DNA of 64,000 nt, from positions 806,001 through 870,000 of the forward strand of contig NZ_CM001022.1 of the NCBI RefSeq assembly GCF_000165795.1, given 5' to 3'. Positions 15,917 to 24,753 of this stretch are shown one piece after another. Source of the stretch: Aminomonas paucivorans DSM 12260 (GTDB lineage Bacteria; Synergistota; Synergistia; Synergistales; Synergistaceae). Numbering within the stretch: position 1 is the first letter of the stretch; each line of letters starts with the position of its first letter. The position numbers were made by a program, and so were the translations under genes. The notes below the pieces were generated by a model, which worked only from the letters and a program-made list of their open reading frames with translations, was not told the DNA's origin and made no database searches.

Positions 15917-17803
15917 CTAACGGACCCGGTCGGGGAACCACTTGCGGAAGAGGCGTTCCCTCTCCCGGCGCACCACCTGGTCCACCAGCTCCTTCAGGTC
16001 CCAGGACACGTCCCGGGGCAGGGTGATCCCGAAGTGCTCCCGGGTCAGGAGGGCCTCCAGGGCGTCGAAGCCGGGGTGTTCCTTCACCAGTTCCCACGCC
16101 ACGGGGCTGTCGATGACCAGGGCGTCCACCGCCCCGCTCTCCAGGGCTCGGACCACCTCGGGCCAGGAGGGGAAGGAGACGATCTGGCTGTGCTTCAGCT
16201 TGCCCCGGGCGGCCTGCTCGTTGGTGGCTCCCCGGGTGACCCCCACAGCCCGTCCCTTCAGGTCCATGAGGCGGAGGATCCCCGTCTCCCTGCGGGTCAC
16301 CACCATCTGGCCGCTCTCGAAGTAGCTGTCCGAGAAGGTGACCCGCTCGATGCGCTCAGGAAGTTTCGTGGCGGTGGTGACCAGAAAGTCGAAGCCTTCG
16401 AAGGACCCTGCCGTCCAGGTTCCCGTGACGGTCCCCGGCTCCCCGTTCCCCCAGGGGACCGGGACCAGCTCCGGGCGGACCCCCATGGCCTGGCACAGGG
16501 CCGTCGCCAGGTCCGCGTCGAAGCCCTCCACCCGGCCGCCCCGCCAGAAGTGGAACACCCCCACGTCGTTCTTCTCCACCCCGATGCGGGCCGTTCCGCG
16601 GCGGCGCAGATCCTCCAGGGAGAGGGATGGGTTGTGGTCCAGGCGGAACAGGGTCTGTCCCAGGGAGGAGGACCCCTTCTCCACCCGTTGGAGCCGTTCC
16701 TCGATGGCCTCCGCCGCTCCGGACTGTTCCTGGAGCCCCGCGTCCGTCCGGCGGAGCCGCTCCGCCTGGTCGGAGACCCGCTCCGTCACGGTCTGCACCG
16801 CCTGGGTCATCTCCCGGGCCGCCTCGGCCTGTTCCTGGGCGGATCGGGAGGCGCTGCCCAGGGAGTCCAGGACCTCCTCCACCGCTCCCAGGACCCGGTC
16901 CAGACTCTGGCGGGTCAGCTCGGCCTTCTCGTCCGTGGCCTCCACCCGCACCCGGGCGTCCTCCATGCGGTCCACCGCCACCTGGGCCAGGTCCCGGCTG
17001 GAGGCGGCGAGCTTGCCGATCTCCTCCGCCGCCCTGGTGGAGGCCTCCGCCAGGGGTGCGCACCTCCTCCGCCACCACGGAGAAGCCCGACCGTGTTCCC
17101 CCGCCCGGGCGGCCTCGATGGAGGCGTTGAGGGCCAGGAGGTTGGTCTGCTTGGCCAGGTTTCGGATGGTGTCGGTGATCTGGACGATGTGGTCGGACAC
17201 GCCCTTCATGTCCTCGATGGCCTCCGCCACCCCTCGGGTGGACTGGGCCACCAGGCGCACCGCCTCCACGGTGGAGGTGACCAGCTCCTGGTCCTTCCGG
17301 GCCTCCTCCTGGATGCCCCTGCCCTGGTCGGCCACCCTTCCCAGGGTCCGGGCGGAGGCCTCGGTGTTCTCGGTGTTCCGGGTCAGATGGGTCTGGAGTT
17401 CCTGTGCCAGGGCGGCCACGTCGTCCCCCGCCCGGGCCACCTGCCCCGTCTCTTCCCCGATGGCCTGCATGGAGCGGAAGATGTAGCGGCAGGCCCCCTG
17501 CACGTCCTCCCAGGCCGATGCCAGCTGCAGGGCCAGACGCTTCGCCTCGGAGAAGCCGGGGCCCTCGCCGATTCCCGGAGTGGAGGTTCGGGAAGCCAGA
17601 GCCAGGGGGGCGTCTTGCCCCTTTTGTCCGGCCTCAGGACGGTTCAGGAACGCCAGGACCGCCCCCATGCTTCCCCCCGTCAGGATCAGGGAGACCAGGT
17701 AACGGAACGGGTCCAGCCCGGACAACCCCCAGGCCGCCGAGGCCCCTCCCACGAGGATCCCCGTTCCCGCTACCCATAAGGTTCGCTGTGTGCCTGTGTT
17801 CAT
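15917..17803 (-). CDS. Chemoreceptor with C-terminal SBP_bac_3 domain, signalling tip altered by compensated frameshifts
   Basis: 628 residues, ATG with AGGAGGAAT upstream. Two N-terminal membrane helices (about 9-26 and 34-52) with almost no loop for a periplasmic sensor, a methyl-accepting signalling domain (about 85-370), then a full family 3 solute-binding domain (about 390-628; [60 protein letters not shown]). This topology puts the solute-binding domain in the cytoplasm. Compared with its tandem paralogue, one G is inserted (about 17052-17056) and one C missing (about 17085-17088), so about residues 239-249 of the CheA/CheW-contacting tip read [11 protein letters not shown] instead of [11 protein letters not shown]. 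Confidence 0.88.
   Translation of the reverse strand: MNTGTQRTLWVAGTGILVGGASAAWGLSGLDPFRYLVSLILTGGSMGAVLAFLNRPEAGQKGQDAPLALASRTSTPGIGEGPGFSEAKRLALQLASAWEDVQGACRYIFRSMQAIGEETGQVARAGDDVAALAQELQTHLTRNTENTEASARTLGRVADQGRGIQEEARKDQELVTSTVEAVRLVAQSTRGVAEAIEDMKGVSDHIVQITDTIRNLAKQTNLLALNASIEAARAGEHGRASPWWRRRCAPLAEASTRAAEEIGKLAASSRDLAQVAVDRMEDARVRVEATDEKAELTRQSLDRVLGAVEEVLDSLGSASRSAQEQAEAAREMTQAVQTVTERVSDQAERLRRTDAGLQEQSGAAEAIEERLQRVEKGSSSLGQTLFRLDHNPSLSLEDLRRRGTARIGVEKNDVGVFHFWRGGRVEGFDADLATALCQAMGVRPELVPVPWGNGEPGTVTGTWTAGSFEGFDFLVTTATKLPERIERVTFSDSYFESGQMVVTRRETGILRLMDLKGRAVGVTRGATNEQAARGKLKHSQIVSFPSWPEVVRALESGAVDALVIDSPVAWELVKEHPGFDALEALLTREHFGITLPRDVSWDLKELVDQVVRRERERLFRKWFPDRVR
16742..17551 (-). 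repeat. Copy 1 of 810-bp near-identical repeat in tandem chemoreceptor genes
   Basis: Almost base-identical to 18761-19570 (constant offset 2019) apart from a few substitutions and the two single-base indels near 17053 and 17086. Flanking parts of the two genes are much more diverged, which points to recent gene conversion. Confidence 0.85.
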
Positions 17804-17872
17804 CGAGTCGATTCCTCCTGTTCAGAAACATCAGAGTTCTATCAGGGGGAGAGTAGAGGAAATGGGGCAAGA

Positions 17873-17909
17873 CCACAAGGCCCCTTCCGCCGGGGAAGGG
17901 GCCTTGTGG
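17873..17909 (-). terminator. Hairpin between the two chemoreceptor genes
   Basis: CCACAAGGCCCCTTCC pairs with GGAAGGGGCCTTGTGG around a short GC loop. On the minus strand it lies 30 bases past the stop of the upstream chemoreceptor and ahead of the next; no strong T-run. Confidence 0.6.
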
Positions 17910-17938
17910 CAAGGGAAGGACGGCTTCCGGGGAGGGGG

Positions 17939-19801
17939 TCAGAGGCTCTTGCCGGGGAACCACTTGCGGAAGAGGTGCTCCCTCTCCCGGCGCACCACCT
18001 GGTCCACCAGCTCCTTCAGGTCCCAGGACACGTCCCGGGGCAGGGTGATGCCGAAGTGTTCCTGGGTGAGCCGGGTTTCCAGGTAGGTCCATTGGGGGTG
18101 TCGGTCCGTCATCCCCCATGCCACGGGGCCGTCCACCACCAGGGCGTCCACCTTGCCCGCCTCCAGGGCCTGCTCCACGTCCCGGGCAGAAGGAAGGGGG
18201 ACGATCCGGCTGTGCTTCAGCTTGCCCCGGGCGGCCTGTTCGCTGGTGGCCCCCCGGGTGACCCCCACCGCCCGTTCCTTCAGATCCAGGAGGGAGGAAA
18301 GCCCCCTGTCCCGGGGGACCACCACCAGCTGGCCGCTCTCGAAGTAGCTGTCCGAGAGGGTGACCCGCTCGATGCGCTCCGGCAGTTTGGTCACCGCGGT
18401 GACCAGGAGGTCGAAACCCTGGAAGGACCCCGCCGACCAGGTTCCCGTGATGGTCCCCGGTTCTCCGTTGCCCCAGGGGATGGGAACCCATTCGGGGCGG
18501 ACCCCTGTGGCCTGGGCCAGGGCAAGTCCCAGGTCCGCGTCGAAGCCCGCCACCCGCCCGTCTCGCCAGAAGTGGAACACCCCGAAATCCCCCTGCTCGA
18601 TGCCCATGCGGATCGTACCGCGGCACCGCAGGTCCTCCAGGGAGAGGGCTCCGGGGGACTGGCGGAAGAGCTGTCCCGTGAGGGTGCGGGAGGCTCCCTC
18701 CACCCCCTGAAGGCGCTGGTGGATGGTTTCGGTGATGCCGGACTGTTCCTGGAGCTTCGTGTCCGTCCGGCGGAGCCGCTCCGCCTGGTCGGAGACCCGC
18801 TCCGTCACGGTATGCACCGCCCGGGTCATCTCCCGGGCCGCCTCGGCCTGTTCCTGGGCGGACCGGGAGGCGCTGCCCAGGGAGTCCAGGACCTCCTCCA
18901 CCGCTCCCAGGACCCGGTCCAGACTCTGGCGGGTCAGCTCGGCCTTCTCGTCCGTGGCCTCCACCCGCACCCGGGCGTCCTCCATGCGGTCCACCGCCAC
19001 CTGGGCCAGGTCCCGGCTGGAGGCGGCGAGCTTGCCGATCTCCTCCGCCGCCCTGGTGGAGGCCTCCGCCAGGGTGCGCACCTCCTCCGCCACCACGGAG
19101 AAGCCCCGACCGTGTTCCCCCGCCCGGGCGGCCTCGATGGAGGCGTTGAGGGCCAGGAGGTTGGTCTGCTTGGCCAGGTTTCGGATGGTGTCGGTGATCT
19201 GGACGATGTGGTCGGACACGCCCTTCATGTCCTCGATGGCCTCCGCCACCCCTCGGGTGGACTGGGCCACCAGGCGCACCGCCTCCACGGTGGAGGTGAC
19301 CAGCTCCTGGTCCTTCCGGGCCTCCTCCTGGATGCCCCTGCCCTGGTCGGCCACCCTTCCCAGGGTCCGGGCGGAGGCCTCGGTGTTCTCGGTGTTCCGG
19401 GTCAGATGGGTCTGGAGTTCCTGTGCCAGGGCGGCCACGTCGTCCCCCGCCCGGGCCACCTGCCCCGTCTCTTCCCCGATGGCCTGCATGGAGCGGAAGA
19501 TGTAGCGGCAGGCCCCCTGCACGTCCTCCCAGGCCGATGCCAGCTGCAGGGCCAGACGCTTCGCCTCGGAGGAACCCGAGGGGACTTGGGCCGGCTGTGG
19601 CGGGCGTTCCTCCCCCTCCGCAGGGTGGGGGAGGGTCCGCAGTCCCGCCGAGGCCCCTCCCAGGGCGGCCAGGACGATCCCCGCCCCTCCCGCCGCCAGC
19701 CGCGGAAACGTGGGATTCTGGGCGACCCAGAACCCCAGCGCCGTGGCTGTCCCGATTCCGGTGCACAGGCCGTACCCCCACAGACGTCCCGATCCTTCCA
19801 T
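17939..19801 (-). CDS. Chemoreceptor with C-terminal SBP_bac_3 domain (intact paralogue)
   Basis: 620 residues. Start chosen at 19801 (GAGAAGG upstream); the frame extends further without support. Two N-terminal membrane helices (about 10-28 and 36-54), then the signalling domain with an intact tip ([20 protein letters not shown], then [19 protein letters not shown]), then a family 3 solute-binding domain (about 385-620; [59 protein letters not shown]). The binding domain follows the cytoplasmic signalling domain with no intervening helix, so it should face the cytosol and may report internal amino acid levels to CheA. An AT-richer region upstream (19840-19935) probably holds its promoter. 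Confidence 0.9.
   Translation of the reverse strand: MEGSGRLWGYGLCTGIGTATALGFWVAQNPTFPRLAAGGAGIVLAALGGASAGLRTLPHPAEGEERPPQPAQVPSGSSEAKRLALQLASAWEDVQGACRYIFRSMQAIGEETGQVARAGDDVAALAQELQTHLTRNTENTEASARTLGRVADQGRGIQEEARKDQELVTSTVEAVRLVAQSTRGVAEAIEDMKGVSDHIVQITDTIRNLAKQTNLLALNASIEAARAGEHGRGFSVVAEEVRTLAEASTRAAEEIGKLAASSRDLAQVAVDRMEDARVRVEATDEKAELTRQSLDRVLGAVEEVLDSLGSASRSAQEQAEAAREMTRAVHTVTERVSDQAERLRRTDTKLQEQSGITETIHQRLQGVEGASRTLTGQLFRQSPGALSLEDLRCRGTIRMGIEQGDFGVFHFWRDGRVAGFDADLGLALAQATGVRPEWVPIPWGNGEPGTITGTWSAGSFQGFDLLVTAVTKLPERIERVTLSDSYFESGQLVVVPRDRGLSSLLDLKERAVGVTRGATSEQAARGKLKHSRIVPLPSARDVEQALEAGKVDALVVDGPVAWGMTDRHPQWTYLETRLTQEHFGITLPRDVSWDLKELVDQVVRREREHLFRKWFPGKSL
18761..19570 (-). repeat. 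Copy 2 of 810-bp near-identical repeat
   Basis: Partner of 16742-17551. It covers the signalling domain of the second chemoreceptor and carries the undisrupted reading frame. Confidence 0.85.
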
Positions 19802-19971
19802 GTCCTTCTCCCCCTCTGGTCGAAACCATGCTGAAAAGGAACAAATAATCACAGAACAGCCCTTTTCGGAACGTACCACAGAAACAACCCTAAAACAAGT
19901 TACAGATCGGTGGAAAATGGAAGGAGCCTAATGTACCGGCGTTGTTGTGCCCCCTTCCGGGGGGGCGTACC

Positions 19972-21249
19972 ATGAATTCGTTAGGGGGTGGTGGGGTGCA
20001 GAGGCGGTCGGTGAGCCGACTGGAGCCGGGGATGTGCCTGGCGGTGGACGTGTTGCGCAACGACGGGGTGCTCCTCCTGAAGGCCGGGGTGCCCCTCTCG
20101 GAGCAGCAGATCCAGTCCCTGGACGGGGTGGTCCACGCGGTGTACGTCCGGAGGGAAGGGTTTGACGATGTGCTCTCCCGGGCGGTGGTGCCCGACGAGA
20201 CCGCCCGGTTCGATCTGGTGCGGCGCCTGGAGGGGATCTACTGTTTTCTCTACGAGAAGTACGTGGAGCGGGCGGACCGGGGAGAGAGGGAACGGATCGC
20301 GCCTCCCCGAGGGGCGGGGGGCGGCGCGGTGGAATTCCGGGATCTGATGCAGGTGGACCAGGCTTTGCGGCACTGTGCCCGCTCGATCCTGGAGGACGTG
20401 CGGGATCGGCGCTATGCTCTGCTCTCCTTCGACCTCCCTGCGCCGAAACACAACTCCCTCTACGTGTTCGAGCACGCGGTGCAGTCCGCTATCCTGGCCG
20501 CCCGGGTCCTGGAGAACAGCTACCGGGAGGGGAGCTTCCATTACGTGGAGGATCGGGGGGGGCACCGGGAGCATCGGGAACACCCCTTCGACGAAAAACG
20601 TTTCGAGGACCTGCTCGCGGGCATCCTCCTGTGCGAGGGGGGGATGCTTTCCATCCCCCGGGAGGTGCTGGCCGTGCCGATCTTCTCCCCGGAGGACCGG
20701 GCGAAGTACCTTTACCCTCATCCCCGGGTGAGCCGGGAGATGGCCCGTCTGCTTCCCTCCCTGTCCCCCCTGGCGGGGGCGGTGGTGGCGAACCACCACG
20801 AACGGCGGGACGGGCAGGGCTACCCCAGGGGCTCCACGGACCACCACCCCTTCGTGGACGCGGCGATCCTGGCGACCACCTTCGACGCCCTGGTGTCCAG
20901 CCGCCCCCAGCGACCGGGCATGGGGACGGCGAAGGACGACAAGGCCTGCCACCCCGCGGAGGCACTGGAGCGGCTCTTCGCTCTGGCGGCGGAGGGGGCG
21001 GTGCACGGGGGCATCCTGGAGGAGCTGGCCCGGTACGTGGTGCCCTACCCCTTCGGCACCACCCTGGTGCTCTCCAACGGGGACGTGGGGCTGGTGGTGG
21101 ACTGCACCGATCGGGTGGACCCGGCGCGGCGGCAGCGTCCCCTGGTGCGGTGCTCCCAGAACATCCGGACCGGCCGCAGGGAGGGGCTCTGGGAAGTGGA
21201 CCTGGCCTCCCGGACGGACCTGACGGTGCAAAGCGCCATCTACGCCTGA
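19972..21249 (+). CDS. Degenerate HD-GYP-type protein
   Basis: 425 residues from ATG 19972 (upstream TTG 19942 possible). The N-terminal part (VSRLEPGMCLAVDVLRNDGV and LLLKAGVPLSEQQIQSL) matches the segment that precedes HD-GYP domains in c-di-GMP phosphodiesterases. The later motif NHHERRDGQGYPRG (N274, H275, H276, E277) is an intact HHExxDGxGYP signature. The expected catalytic HD dipeptide is replaced: the helix reads LLAGILLCEGGM where LLHDIGK-like residues belong. Hydrolysis is therefore doubtful and a c-di-GMP-binding or scaffolding role is possible. A GGGGCCCC-armed hairpin (21251-21308) follows the stop. Confidence 0.8.
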   Translation: MNSLGGGGVQRRSVSRLEPGMCLAVDVLRNDGVLLLKAGVPLSEQQIQSLDGVVHAVYVRREGFDDVLSRAVVPDETARFDLVRRLEGIYCFLYEKYVERADRGERERIAPPRGAGGGAVEFRDLMQVDQALRHCARSILEDVRDRRYALLSFDLPAPKHNSLYVFEHAVQSAILAARVLENSYREGSFHYVEDRGGHREHREHPFDEKRFEDLLAGILLCEGGMLSIPREVLAVPIFSPEDRAKYLYPHPRVSREMARLLPSLSPLAGAVVANHHERRDGQGYPRGSTDHHPFVDAAILATTFDALVSSRPQRPGMGTAKDDKACHPAEALERLFALAAEGAVHGGILEELARYVVPYPFGTTLVLSNGDVGLVVDCTDRVDPARRQRPLVRCSQNIRTGRREGLWEVDLASRTDLTVQSAIYA

Positions 21250-21366
21250 CGGGGCCCCGGGAATGTCGCAACAGGAAGAATCTTTCGTCGCGGGATTTTC
21301 GGGGCCCCTTGGGCTATGCTGTACTCCCCTGAGTGGGGCGAACCAAAAGACGAAGGGGAGAAGAGA

Positions 21367-23004
21367 ATGAAAGACACGCTCTATGTGGTGGGACACCGCA
21401 ACCCCGACACGGATTCCATCGCCTCCGCCATCGCCTACGCGGAGCTGAAGCGTCGCCTGGGGCATGAGGCGGTGCCCTGCCGTCTGGGGGACCTGAACCC
21501 CGAGACGGCCCATGTCCTCAAGACCTTCGGTTTCCCGGAACCCCTGCTTCTGGAGACGGTGCGGCCTCGGGTGGAGGACCTGGACCTGGATCCCCCCATC
21601 CCCGTCTCCCCGGAGTGCTCTCTGAAGGTGGCCTGGAACCTCATGAAGCGCCACGGCGCCAAGACCCTGCCTGTGGTGGACGACCACGAGCGGCTCCTGG
21701 GGGTGGCGACCCTGTCGGACCTGACGGAGCGGTACATGGACAGCCTGGACGCGGGGGGGCTGGCGGCGGGGCAGACCCCTTGGACCAACCTGGCGGAGAC
21801 CCTCACCGCCCGGGTGGAGGTGGGGGACCTGTCCGGCCGGGTGGAGGGCAAGGTGGTGGTGGCCGCCATGACCCCGGATCGGATGGGGGAGTTCGTGGAG
21901 CCCCGGGACCTGGTCCTGGTGGGCAACCGGAGGGAGAACCAGCTCCGGGCCCTGGAGCTGGGCGCTTCCTGCCTGGTGGTCACCGGGGGCGGGGACGTGG
22001 AGCCGGAGGTCCGATCCGCCGCCGAGGCGGCGGGGTGCCGGGTCCTGGTGGCTCCCTGCGACACCTTCACCGCCGCTAGGCTGGTGAACCTGAGCCTCCC
22101 GGTGCGCCACGTCATGACCTCCCGGGAGCTGGTGGTCTTCGACCTGGACGACTTCGTGGACGACATCCGGGACGCCATGCTGCGTACCCGGTACCGAAGC
22201 TACCCCGTGGTGGATTCCCGCAACCGGGTCCAGGGCTTCGTGGCCCGATACCACCTCATCTCCCGAAAGCGCAAGAAGGTGGTGCTGGTGGACCACAACG
22301 AGCGGGCCCAGTCCGTCCCGGGCATCGAGGAGGCGGAGGTACTGGAGATCCTGGACCACCACCGGGTGGGGGACATCCAGACCGGATCCCCCATCCTCTT
22401 CCGCAACGAGCCCCTGGGCAGCACCGCCACCCTGGTGTGCTCCCTCTACGAGGAGAACGGACTCCGGCCCACGGGCCCCGTGGCGGGGCTTCTCTGCGCC
22501 GCCGTCCTCTCCGACACCCTGCGGTTCAAGTCCCCCACCTCCACCCCCCTGGACCGCATGGCGGCGGAACGCATGGGGGAGATGGCGGGCATCCGGGATC
22601 TGGACGCCTTCGCGGCGGAACTCTTCCGGGCCGCCTCCTCCCTGGAGGGCAAGAAACCCGAGGACCTGCTCCAGCAGGACCTGAAGGAGTACGCCTTGGG
22701 GGACTGGTCCGCCGCGGTGGGGCAACTGGTGGTGGCGGAGTCCGCCCTCTCCCCGTCCCTTCGGGAGGAGCTGGCTCGGGCCATGGAGGACCTGTGCGGG
22801 CGCCGGGGCTACGGCCTGGTGGCGCTGATGCTCACGGATCCCCTGGACGAATCCTCCCGGGTCCTGGCGGCGGGGGAGCAGCGGGACCTCCTCTTCCGGG
22901 CCTTCGGCCAGACTCCCTCTCCCGAGGGGGTCCGGCTTCCCGGGGTGATGTCCCGGAAAAAACAGCTCCTTCCCGCCCTGGTGCGGGCCCTGGAGGAGGA
23001 GTAG
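21367..23004 (+). CDS. ppaC: Manganese-dependent inorganic pyrophosphatase with CBS-DRTGG regulatory insert
   Basis: 545 residues from ATG 21367 (AGGGGAGAAG upstream). Family II pyrophosphatase: DHH-domain motifs GHRNPDTDS (8-16), VLVDHNERAQS and EILDHHRVGDIQT, and a C-terminal DHHA2 domain (LRFKSPTSTPLDRMAAERM). Between the first DHH segment and the rest is a large insert with two CBS motifs (SLKVAWNLMKRHGAKTLPVV and DDFVDDIRDAMLRTRYRSYP) flanking a DRTGG domain, as in nucleotide-regulated clostridial enzymes where AMP/ADP inhibit and diadenosine polyphosphates activate. It removes pyrophosphate to pull biosynthesis. Its stop directly abuts the stop of the convergent yjbQ gene. Confidence 0.95.
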   Translation: MKDTLYVVGHRNPDTDSIASAIAYAELKRRLGHEAVPCRLGDLNPETAHVLKTFGFPEPLLLETVRPRVEDLDLDPPIPVSPECSLKVAWNLMKRHGAKTLPVVDDHERLLGVATLSDLTERYMDSLDAGGLAAGQTPWTNLAETLTARVEVGDLSGRVEGKVVVAAMTPDRMGEFVEPRDLVLVGNRRENQLRALELGASCLVVTGGGDVEPEVRSAAEAAGCRVLVAPCDTFTAARLVNLSLPVRHVMTSRELVVFDLDDFVDDIRDAMLRTRYRSYPVVDSRNRVQGFVARYHLISRKRKKVVLVDHNERAQSVPGIEEAEVLEILDHHRVGDIQTGSPILFRNEPLGSTATLVCSLYEENGLRPTGPVAGLLCAAVLSDTLRFKSPTSTPLDRMAAERMGEMAGIRDLDAFAAELFRAASSLEGKKPEDLLQQDLKEYALGDWSAAVGQLVVAESALSPSLREELARAMEDLCGRRGYGLVALMLTDPLDESSRVLAAGEQRDLLFRAFGQTPSPEGVRLPGVMSRKKQLLPALVRALEEE

Positions 23005-23418
23005 CTACTCCCCCAGGACCTTCACCACCACCCGCTTCCGCCTCTGTCCGTCGAACTCCGCGTAGAACACCTGCTCCCAGGGGCCCAGATCCAGCCGCCC
23101 CTCCGTGACGGGCAGCACCGCCTGGTGGTGGGTCAGGATGCGCTTGAGGTGGGCGTCCCCGTTGTCCTCCCCCGTGCGGTGGTGGAGGTACCCCGGGTCC
23201 TCCGGGGCGAGGCGCTCCAGCCAGTCCAGGATGTCCTGATGCAGCCCCGGTTCGTGGTCGTTCACCAGGATCCCCGAGGTGATGTGCATGGCCGAGACCA
23301 GCATCATCCCCTCCCGGATGCCGCTGCGTTCCAGGATTCCCTCAAGGGCCGGGGTGAGGTGCACCAGCTCCTTCCTTCGGGACGTGTCCATCCACAGGTA
23401 CTCCGTGTGGCTCTTCAT
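23005..23418 (-). CDS. yjbQ: YjbQ family protein (UPF0047)
   Basis: 137 residues, normal length for this family of small trimeric proteins reported to have weak thiamine-phosphate synthase activity. Motifs seen: [19 protein letters not shown] (conserved H and E), [20 protein letters not shown] and [20 protein letters not shown]. The last base of its stop directly follows the last base of the pyrophosphatase stop on the other strand, leaving no room for a terminator. True in vivo role unsettled. Confidence 0.9.
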   Translation of the reverse strand: MKSHTEYLWMDTSRRKELVHLTPALEGILERSGIREGMMLVSAMHITSGILVNDHEPGLHQDILDWLERLAPEDPGYLHHRTGEDNGDAHLKRILTHHQAVLPVTEGRLDLGPWEQVFYAEFDGQRRKRVVVKVLGE

Positions 23419-23511
23419 GGGGAATCATCCCTCCCTTCCTGCCCCCAGTATGCCCCAAGCCCGGGGGGGTGGGGCGTAGAATGACCCCGAAGGGAAGGGG
23501 GAGGGGACGTC

Positions 23512-23934
23512 ATGGGTTGGACCGTGCGGGAGACCACCGATGGGGTGGATTGGGACGAGGCGGCGGAGCTGGTGGAGCGGGCCCCCCTGGGGACCCGGGA
23601 CCCCAGGGATCTGCGGGCCGCCTTCGAGGCCAGCGCCCACGTGTGCTTCGTTTACGGGGAGGGGCGGCTGCTGGGGCTGGGGCGCGCCCTTTCCGACGGG
23701 GTCTGGCAGGGAGGGATCTACGACGTCTGCGTACTCCCGGAGGCCCAGGGGGCCGGGGTGGGGCGTGCGGTGGTGTCCGCCCTTCTTTCCCGCATGGAGG
23801 GGCTCACGGTGATCCTCTTCGCCTCCCCGGGGAAGGAGCCGTTTTACGAACGCCTGGGCTTCCGGCGCATGAAGACGGGCATGGGGCGGTTCGCTCGCTA
23901 TGAGGAGCGTCGGGAACAGGGGTACGTGGAGTAG
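23512..23934 (+). CDS. GNAT family N-acetyltransferase
   Basis: 140 residues, ATG with GGGGGAGGGG upstream. GNAT fold marks: VCFVYGEGRLLGLGRALSDG (strands 2-3), DVCVLPEAQGAGVGRAVVSA, the acetyl-CoA pyrophosphate loop of the Q/R-x-x-G-x-G/A type, and PFYERLGFRRMKTGMG at the end, with Tyr as likely general acid. Acceptor substrate unknown. Diverges from yjbQ and precedes the manganese riboswitch unit. Confidence 0.88.
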   Translation: MGWTVRETTDGVDWDEAAELVERAPLGTRDPRDLRAAFEASAHVCFVYGEGRLLGLGRALSDGVWQGGIYDVCVLPEAQGAGVGRAVVSALLSRMEGLTVILFASPGKEPFYERLGFRRMKTGMGRFARYEERREQGYVE

Positions 23935-23984
23935 CGTCCTGTCTCTTTTCCCCTCTCTGGGGTAAAATGGACCCTGTCCCTGCG

Positions 23985-24117
23985 GGGACCTAAGGGAGTA
24001 GCTCACGAGGCCGGATCAACAGGCTGGCGCCTTCGGGCGCCTGGTCCGGCCGCCGCGATTTCGAGTCGGCGAGCGAGACTTAGCATGGTGTCGCCATGCG
24101 AAGTCTCGCTTTTTGTT
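23985..24117 (+). promoter_or_regulatory. yybP-ykoY manganese riboswitch with terminator platform
   Basis: Upstream of mntP. The aptamer shows the conserved GGGAGTAGC (about 23994-24002) and ATCAACA (about 24016-24022) loops and a GAGAC-type closing strand. A TAAAAT -10 box lies at 23963-23968. The 5' closing strand CTAAG (23990-23994) can pair with CTTAG (24079-24083), which is also part of the 5' arm of the terminator (24072-24117: AGCGAGACTTAGCATGG against CCATGCGAAGTCTCGCT, then TTTTGTT). Manganese-stabilised pairing would therefore prevent the terminator and switch the exporter on. Confidence 0.88.
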
Positions 24118-24147
24118 GCCCCGCGGGGCGGGAGGGGAGAGAAGACC

Positions 24148-24720
24148 ATGAACTGGACCTTGGCGACGGTGCTCGGGCTGAGCCTGTCCATGGACGCCTT
24201 CGCGGTGTCCTGTGCCATCCCCCTGTGTCGCGTCCGGCTGACCCGGAGGGATACCCTTCGGGTGGCGGGGTGTTTCGGCTTCTTCCAGGGACTCATGCCC
24301 CTGCTGGGCTGGATCCTGGCGGCCCGGTTCGCGGATCTGCTCCGCCCCCTGGACCACTGGGTGGCCTTCGGGCTCCTGCTCTTCGTGGGGGGCAAGATGG
24401 TCCGGGAGGGCCGGGGGAAAAAGGAGGACTGTCCTGTGGGGGAGGGGGATCCCACCCGGGGGCGCCTGTTGCTCCTGCTGGCCCTGGGAACCAGCATTGA
24501 TGCCCTGGCGGTGGGGGTGAGCTTCTTGGGCATGCCCGTGCGGGTCCTGCCCACGGCGGGGGTCATCGGAGGGATCACCTTCCTGGTCTGTCTGGGGGGG
24601 CTGCTGGCCTCCGGACGGTTCTTCCGCGGACAGAGCGGACGCTTCGAGGTCCTGGGCGGGGTGGTCCTGGTGGGCATCGGCCTGAAGATCCTCCTGGACC
24701 ATCTTTGTCGGGGCATCTGA
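24148..24720 (+). CDS. mntP: Manganese efflux pump MntP
   Basis: 190 residues, typical for MntP (YebN). Six membrane helices in two related halves. The conserved acidic helices are ATVLGLSLSMDAFAVSCAIP (first repeat) and LLALGTSIDALAVGVSFLGM (second repeat), whose aspartates line the transport path. It exports Mn2+ from the cytoplasm. Preceded by a yybP-ykoY riboswitch, which independently supports the assignment and predicts induction by manganese. Confidence 0.95.
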   Translation: MNWTLATVLGLSLSMDAFAVSCAIPLCRVRLTRRDTLRVAGCFGFFQGLMPLLGWILAARFADLLRPLDHWVAFGLLLFVGGKMVREGRGKKEDCPVGEGDPTRGRLLLLLALGTSIDALAVGVSFLGMPVRVLPTAGVIGGITFLVCLGGLLASGRFFRGQSGRFEVLGGVVLVGIGLKILLDHLCRGI

Positions 24721-24753
24721 CGTGCGGGGTGGCGGAAAGGCCCGGGGGCTCGT

